Assembly (NCBI GenBank): GCA_032871835.1
Contig: CM065300.1
Span: forward strand, 114,201,088 to 114,265,087
Reading direction: 5' to 3'
Source: Dipteronia dyeriana
Taxonomy: Eukaryota; Streptophyta; Magnoliopsida; Sapindales; Sapindaceae
DNA length: 64,000 nucleotides
Positions 57,476 through 64,000 of this stretch are shown here, one piece after another (within the stretch, counting starts at the first letter, position 1; each line of letters begins with the position of its first letter). The notes beneath the pieces were generated by a model. It did not search any database. It worked only from the letters and a program-made list of their open reading frames with translations, and was not told the origin of the DNA. Both the position numbers and the translations under genes were made by a program.

Positions 57476-58442
57476 TTTTTACTCAACCACACTTCCATCC
57501 ATGAACATCTAGCATCATTCTTCATCATTCAAGCATGAGTCTTCATATGTTTCATGATTAGGTAATCTCTACATGTCTTAGACTTCATTATTTCATTACT
57601 ATGACATGCATGCCTAGGTTTTAGCTTTTATTGCAAATTAAATGCATTTTCTTGTGTTTAAAAGCTTTTATGACATGCTTGTGATGTTGGTTATTGGTTG
57701 AGAATTTTGTTTTGTGATAGCTAGTATTTAGGACGATTTTACCCTTCTAGCTAAATCTTTATGCTTTGCATTTAGATGTTGTTTAGGTCTAATTGATTGC
57801 ATTTGTTAATTACAATGATTGTTCTTTGCCATGTTTCATGACAAATTTTGTTGTTTGGCTTTTGTTGATTGGCTTTTGTTTGATAACTAGATATTAGACT
57901 CTAATAGCTATATCTAGTTAGGTCTTCTTGCACTTGCATTTAGACATTGATATTTAGGAATTACATTTATTGACATCTTTGAATTCCTAGATAAGCATTT
58001 AGTGTAGCCTAGCACTACTTGCATGTTTGAATATTTCATCATATTCACTTAGGTTTTTTTTACTCTTCATTGAGGTTAAGTCTTGTGACTAACTAGTTAG
58101 TGCACAAGCATGTTGATCAAGAATCACTATTAAGGCCTTCTGGGTAGAGTGAAAGGGCTAGTAACTGGAGGGTGTGACGAGAGGTCAACCTAGGTTGTAA
58201 ATTTCATTCAATATTGGATTTGAGGATCGAATGTGTGGTGCACATATCAACCCGTTGTTTTTCCCATTTGGAGGGTTTCCACATAAAGATCAAGTGTTCA
58301 TTTTTAATCCCGCATTTATTACACTTGTTTATTATTGTGACTAGATTGTTTTTTTTAATATTGTCTGATTAATCAAAAAAATTGGTAATTGATTCGATTA
58401 AAACCTTTCTCATCCCCCTCTAGGTTTATAGACACACACTTT
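57476..58442 (+). repeat. Sirevirus-like LTR, 3' fragment
   Basis: T-rich LTR-like sequence with GGAGGGTTTCCACATAAAGA and an end CTCATCCCCCTCTAGGTTTA, matching the order and sequence of Sirevirus LTR ends (TTCATCCCCCCCTCTAGGTT near 12010). Probably the other half of 41395-41716, separated by the Tat element and a deletion. Exact ends uncertain. Confidence 0.5.
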
Positions 58443-58449
58443 TAAGGGA

Positions 58450-59319
58450 ATTTCATAGGGTATTGATTTTATGGGTCCATTTCCTAATTCTTTTGGCAAT
58501 TTATACATCCTTATTGCTGTAGGTAGAGGCAACTTCCTATATAACTAATGATCACAAGGTGGTGGTAATTTTTTTGAAAGAAAACATATTTTCTCGTTTT
58601 GGTACACCTCGTGTAATCATTAGTGATGGAGGATAAGACTTTTCTAATATGCCTTTTGAGAAGTTAAAGACAAAATATGGCATTACACATAAAGTTGACA
58701 CACCTTACCATCCTCAGACAAGTGGACATGTTGAGATTTCTAATAGGGAGATTAAAAATATTCTTAAAAAAAAAAGGTTAACCCAATAAGAAAATATTGG
58801 TCTTTAAAACTTTTTGATACATTGTGGGCTTACCGTACTGCTTTCAAAACCCCTATTGGAATGTCTCCTTATCGACTTGTTTATGGCAGGACATGTCACT
58901 TACCTGTAGAGTTAGAGCATAGAGCTTATTGAGCCACTAAGAAATTGAATTTTGAATCTGACAAAGCAGGTACTCTTAGGAAATTACAACTGAAGGAGTT
59001 GGAGGAAATTAGGAGTGATGCTTACGAAAGTGCTAAACGGTATAAGGACCGAATGAAAGTTTTACATGATAGGAATATTCTTAGGAAATCCTTTATACCC
59101 GGTCAAAAGGTCCTGTTATACAATTCTCGTTTGCATCTATTTCCTGGAAAGTTACGTTCTAAGTGGTTAAGTCCATTCATTGTTCACACTGTTTTTCCTC
59201 ATGAAGTTATTGAAATAAGGAATCCTGAGGTCAACGGTCAAAGGTCGAAACTGTTCTTAGAGTTGAGGAGTCGAGAAGTGGAGGAAACGTTGTTAGAGGA
59301 TCCTGTTTATCAGGATTGA
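58450..59319 (+). pseudogene. Athila integrase (N-terminal part broken, C-terminal frame open)
   Basis: GIDFMGPFPNSFGN gives the first catalytic Asp; ISDGG near 58620 the second; [18 protein letters not shown] near 58700-58755 the Glu, so the triad is present. [21 protein letters not shown] follows. The C-terminal frame 58945-59319 (124 codons) is open and carries RKLQLKELEEIRSDAYESAK, GQKVLLYNSRLHLFPGKLRS and an acidic end, which is the Athila-type integrase tail. Stops near 58546, 58634 and 58790 and a shift disable it. Confidence 0.87.
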
Positions 59320-59362
59320 CTTTGTGTTTAGTTTATGTTTTGATTTTTTTAAGTGCTAATTA

Positions 59363-59398
<36 letters not shown>

Positions 59399-59615
59399 CA
59401 ATTGTTTACTTTACTTTAACGTAGTAGGTGTTACTGTCTCATTTGCCTTTGAAAAATATATATTGTTTTGAGTGCTTTCTTTTCTTTTAATGTTATTGTG
59501 CATGTATTTTGGCACTTGCCATCATTTTTTTTTCCCGTTGACGTTAGTGTTCTTTTTTTTTTCTTTCTTTATTTGCATCTTTTCTTTTTGGTTTGTGTCC
59601 AGATTTTGTTTTGTC
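59320..59615 (+). other. Athila 3' untranslated region, first part
   Basis: T-rich, non-coding, with a (TTA)n microsatellite at 59364-59399. No gene. Confidence 0.6.
59364..59399. repeat. (TTA)n microsatellite
   Basis: About twelve TTA units. Confidence 0.93.
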
Positions 59616-59620
59616 TAGTA
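59616..59620. repeat. target-site duplication TAGTA (left)
   Basis: TAGTA here and at 61918-61922. Confidence 0.9.
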
Positions 59621-61917
59621 TGTTGGGATTATGCTTGATAGCAAGAGTATAATGATGTATCTGACAATCTTTTCATATTAATAAAGTGATTTCTAGTTTA
59701 CCAAATCTTATAGCATTTATAGTTTAGTTATTATAATTGTCAAAAGTTAATAATCATAAGGTCAAAAAACTATGAGAAAATAAGAATTGTTCATACATCT
59801 AGATATGTATGAGGTAAACACAATTCTTTAGTTAGTCTTGAATAATATTCACAACTTAAGATAAAGGTTGGGCGCCTTTATCTTGTCAAAGTTGTAGATT
59901 CTTTTGCTAGCATTTGAGTGGGTTCAAATGTGTTATGATGAGTCTAAAATCATCAAAGTGTGGTGTCTTTGGGCAAAAGAATCTAGTGCACTAGGTGCAT
60001 TGAATTGGGTCAAAGTGAAATACTTTATCTAGAACCGTCAATGGATAAAAGTTTTCACTTGAAGACAATTGGAGATTCTATCTCAATCCTGAGATAAATG
60101 ATGGACTTATGGTTGCAAGTGTTATCATTTGAGCTATCGATGAGTACGCTTATATAACATACTCTATCCTCGATAGTTTTGTTGTATTTATTTGTTAATC
60201 GATAAAGGATTTCATTTATAGATATGGACATCGTGACTCCATTTATGAAATGAGAGTAGAATATCATCATATGAGTGTATTGAGGTATTGGATATTAAAT
60301 CTTAACGTTAAGTTATCAATATTGTCTATTGAAACATGGCTTCTGGACAAGTCAAAATATCCAAGTTCAAAATGTGGTCATAAGAGTAAATATGGTAACT
60401 TGGAGAGCTATAGGCGGTGTATGAGCTCTTGGCGATTACTGATATTCATCACGAGGATACATTTTCTCTAATAAGGTTGTCTAGGGTATGAATGAGAAAT
60501 ATTAACTTAGTCAATCTTTATTTAAGAGTTCAATTTTAGTTCTTTAGTGAAATGAACTAAAATTAATAGATCGAACTAAGTGAATCATTTGTTGATTGTG
60601 ATTGGGTTGTGTCTATTGGAGCTTAAATTCAGATAGCCCCCCAAGATCCCCAATCCACACGAACTTGCATGGATCACTTGATATATTCTATTGGACCAAT
60701 TTAGGGGCCCATCTAGAGTTTTATTAAGGTTTGTGGACTTGTTTTTGTTTTTGTTTTTGTTTTTTTTGTAAGAATAGGTCTAGTTCACATGTGGACTTTT
60801 TTTTAAGGTCTAATGGATTTAATGAAATAAGAAAAATAATATATTGACCCATTTATATGTGTTGGGCGACAAGGCTATATAAAAAAGCTTAATATATTGT
60901 TTTTTAATTTATTATTTAATTAAATGGAAATTAATTAATTTGTTGATTAATTAATTATTTAATTAATAGTCAAAATCTTTTTCCTAGTAGGAGTTGGTCT
61001 CCAAATATTATACTATTGTTGGTAGTATAATTAATATTAAAGACTATATTTGATAAGTAGATAAAAAAAAGAAATTATTTATCTAGTCAAATTAGAAATC
61101 TTTGATATGGTTACAAATACACTATTGAGTTGGATTAGATGTCTTGGTGTAGAGTAGAATTTCTCTTTGAAAAGGATTCTTAACCACCTAGTAAATCCAC
61201 CTAAGTAAAGGATTCTTAACAACCAAGTAAATCATTCTTAGGAAAGGATTTAAAATCCTAATATATTTCCAAGAGAAAATTCGGCCAGTCCTATATATAT
61301 ATAAGTAAAATTTCGGCCAGCCATATGAATTGAATTTGGAGAGAAATTTCGGTTAGCCTTAGTATTTTTGAGAGAAGATTTCAGCTACCATAGAATTTTG
61401 AGGGAGAAAAATCTGTTTTTTCTCTAGAAAAAATTCGATCATCTCTAAGAAATAGTATGAGATTCGGCAAAGAAGAAAAGGAAGAAATAACGTTTAGTTT
61501 TCGATAGTACACTAGTAGCCTTTACATTAAAAGATTTTGTGTACTACATCGAATTAAGGGTCACGCGAGTTTCAATCAAATTGATTGATAATTCACAAGT
61601 GACCTAACGTTCTTTGTTTTCTTCTTGGAGGATTATTGTACTTACCAAAGAGAAAGATTTTGTTATTTTCCATCCTCAGGTATACAATTAAAAGAGAGGG
61701 AGTCCACACTCCTAGGTGATTCACGTTCGTGATTGGATTAGATCTTGCGGATTCAGTTTGGTGCTAGTTCAATCGTCACGAGAAAAAGATACGATACCTT
61801 TATATATATCAATTAATCTAGGGTTAAGGTTCTTGTTATTATAAAGGGAAACTTTTTACTTATACCGAAACCCTACTTTTTGATTTTTCACTCTTCCGTT
61901 GCACGATTTTCCCTACA
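59621..61917 (+). repeat. copia-type solo LTR
   Basis: 2297 bp, starts TGTTGGGATTATGC and ends CGTTGCACGATTTTCCCTACA; flanked by a perfect TAGTA duplication. No internal domain is attached, so it is a solo LTR. It resembles the copia LTRs at 15373 and 47028 in its ends, but its body is different. Confidence 0.85.
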
Positions 61918-61922
61918 TAGTA
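61918..61922. repeat. target-site duplication TAGTA (right)
   Basis: Follows the LTR end CCCTACA directly. Confidence 0.9.
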
Positions 61923-63888
61923 TGTGTAAGTGTGATATTTTTTTTCTTCAGATTATTTATTTATTTATTATTATTATAATTATAAATATTATTATTATTA
62001 TTATTTCTTTCTTCTTCGAGTACTCATGCTTCTCTAACGTGTGTTCTTGATTTCATATTCTTTTCGTTGGAAGGCATTGCAGAACCAATTAGGTGTAATC
62101 TCTCCCTTACTATTTGATTTTGTCTCTTATTTCCTGTATCTTTTGTTATGTGCATATGCATTTACTGTTATTATGTTCAGGAATCATTGAGAACAATGTT
62201 TATAATTGGTTTGGGGGTGGGGAATTAAATTTTCAATAGAAGTTGGTTTTAAAAAAAAAGGATTGTTTTTTTCTTTTCTTTTTTAAGTCAATCTTCTGCA
62301 AAACAACCAAGTTCGAGATGATCTTAGGTTTTTCTTCAGAGACGTAAGTGTATGTTTTAATCATTGAGTTTAGACTATCGTGTTGCCACTAAGAGTATTG
62401 CATTGCATTTTTATAAACTTATGACATGCTCTTTATGTGATGGTGGATAAGATGCTTAGTTGGATTGTCATGATTAATAGTGGAGACTGCCTTTGTGAGT
62501 TTAACAAGCCAAATAACGTACATATTAGAGGGTTTGTTTGTTTCTACTCCTAAATCCTTATCAGGTTCTTAGAATTAAAAATTGATCTCAATAAGTTATG
62601 CATTGGACATTAAAGAACATTCATCATAAAAAGATATCACATGTGGAATTGCTCTTGATTTTGTTGAACCATTAGAAGTGACATAAGCAATGTGTGCTTT
62701 AACTAACTTAAAATGGCCTTAAATATTTTCTACCTTGTGTGTGTGCTCCATAGCCAATTTTGAATTTAAACACTATAAGCTTGTTTTCTTTCATCACCCA
62801 CAATAACTGAAAACCCAGTAAGCCTTAATATTTAGCCATACCTTATAGCTTGAGATTATATTGAGGAAGTGATGAAGATGGCTCGAAGACATGTGAGTTG
62901 TAAAAAAAAGGGTGGATCGTGAATTGTACATACAAGGTAGAAGAAAGAATCTATATGTAAGCAATGTATGAGAGGTGTTGGAAATTATGTAATTGATTTA
63001 TAAAGTTCTCATCTCATTTCAAAAATAAAATTTGTAAAAGAAAAAAAAAAGAAAAAAGAAAAAATTGAATTGAAAGAAAAAAGGAAAAAAAAAAGAAGGA
63101 AAAAAGAGTATTTTCGTGAAAGTTTCAAGAAACCTGGATGCAAGTTAAATGAAGACAAAGTTTGAAAAAATTCAACTGAGTATTGAAATTTTTTAGAAGA
63201 ATTTCTCGATATGATCCCATATTTTGTTGTTTATCCTTTTTCCCGTTCTTCTTAGCCTTCACCCCATGACCCCATGACCCCATTAGAACCCAAGTAAAGT
63301 CCTAATTGATCTTTTGGGAATGCTAAGTTAAGAGTAAAGGAAACATGTGCTCTATCTTGTTCTTAATACCTGATTCCGTTCATGAGATCCTTTACATAAA
63401 ATTCAAGCGTTTTTCTATAATATATATTCATATGCGATAATAATTTGAAATTTCTTGTGTATAAACTCAATTCCCATATGTTTGATGAGTGTATTTGCCT
63501 AGATTCTGTTTGAAATATGAATGATATCTTATGAGAATTAGAGTTGAGGCGAATTATATCTATGACAATTGATGACTGTCTTTAAAGATAAAGTGTATTG
63601 AGTATGAGCTTTTCATTAAACTAGTAATGCATTGAAATCAGTGACATAATTTTAGTCTTTATTTAGTGGCTTTAGCATGCATTTGTCTTTATTTGTATCT
63701 TGAGTTGCATCTTGATCAACATTGTTTTTACAGAAATATATTTGTAGGTATTATAGTTGGTAAACTCTCAAGAGACAAAACCCTAGGAAGTTGCTTAGCT
63801 TAGGTTTAGTTAGCATTTTAATTTTTAGTTTTCTTAGTTTTATTTTTATTTTGTTCGAGGACTAACAAAATCTAGGTTTGAGGGTATT
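61923..63888 (+). other. Athila 3' untranslated region, second part
   Basis: Non-coding, with (TTA)n at about 61966-62010 and an A/G-rich tract at 63030-63110. I see no env-like frame. It ends with a degenerate purine tract (GGTTTGAGGGTATT). Confidence 0.55.
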
Positions 63889-64000
63889 TGATGAGCATAT
63901 TTTATATATATTCGTTGTCCCTAAAAATAGATTTAATAGTCTAATTTTATATTAGTTTTATTTTAATTATAATCATTTTGGTGAAACAGGAGCAAAAAGT
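63889..64000 (+). repeat. Start of Athila 3' LTR (runs off window)
   Basis: TGATGAGCATATTTTATATATA is a typical gypsy LTR start and directly follows the purine tract. Only the first 112 bases are in the window. Confidence 0.65.

Larger units (their letters stand above)
58443..64000 (+). mobile_element. Athila-type Ty3/gypsy retrotransposon, 3' part
   Basis: Integrase, then a long non-coding 3' region with purine-rich tracts (63030-63110), then GTTCGAGGACTAACAAAATC and the start of an LTR at 63889. The protease, RT and gag are absent; the left end adjoins LTR fragments. A copia-type solo LTR is inserted at 59621. Confidence 0.7.

Overview
This window is a retrotransposon-dominated stretch of a nuclear plant genome, most likely a eudicot. 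It is AT-rich and carries plant-type LTR retrotransposons (Ty1/copia, Sirevirus-type copia, Ty3/gypsy of the Tat and Athila lineages) nested inside each other. It holds one intact-looking host gene, a six-exon bHLH transcription factor on the minus strand at about 29.5-32.4 kb. Almost every other open frame belongs to a decayed mobile element or is a shadow of one.

Left nest (1-25345). A Tat-lineage gypsy element lies on the minus strand (about 17533-25345, 5' LTR at 24543-25345). A copia element that enters from the left edge and ends with its 3' LTR at 15373-17532 appears to have inserted into it. That copia was split inside gag by a complete Sirevirus-like element at 1498-12063, with 2.6-kb LTRs and a GCTTA target-site duplication. 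The Sirevirus keeps gag and a downstream plant-transposon (env-position) domain but has no protease, integrase, reverse transcriptase or RNase H.

Middle (25346-34348). Mostly unassigned AT-rich DNA, an RNase H-domain relic near 28.5-29.0 kb, the bHLH gene of the LRL (bHLH66/69/82) group with a candidate TATA box, and then degenerate copia-like LTR sequence.

Right nest (34349-64000). A Sirevirus solo LTR on the minus strand (34349-37135, duplication GCTTC) is followed by a degenerate gypsy LTR on the minus strand, itself apparently split by a 2.3-kb solo LTR carrying a minisatellite. Next come Sirevirus-like LTR fragments flanking a second Tat element on the plus strand (41717 to about 57475). 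That Tat element is broken by a heavily deleted copia (47028-51767, duplication AAAGT), which contains a minus-strand solo LTR, and by another Sirevirus solo LTR (53218-56005, duplication GTTAT). The window ends in an Athila-type gypsy element with its integrase at about 58.4-59.3 kb, a copia-type solo LTR at 59621-61917 (duplication TAGTA) and the first bases of its 3' LTR at 63889.

How the parts work together. The elements encode, or once encoded, capsid (gag), protease, reverse transcriptase/RNase H and integrase; none looks autonomous now. Several catalytic motifs are mutated, and premature stops often sit where tryptophan is expected. The most notable features are the pol-less Sirevirus, hairpin clusters shared by its LTR family, antisense reading frames in both Tat elements, and insertion histories readable from target-site duplications. 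I did not find a clearly new biological system.
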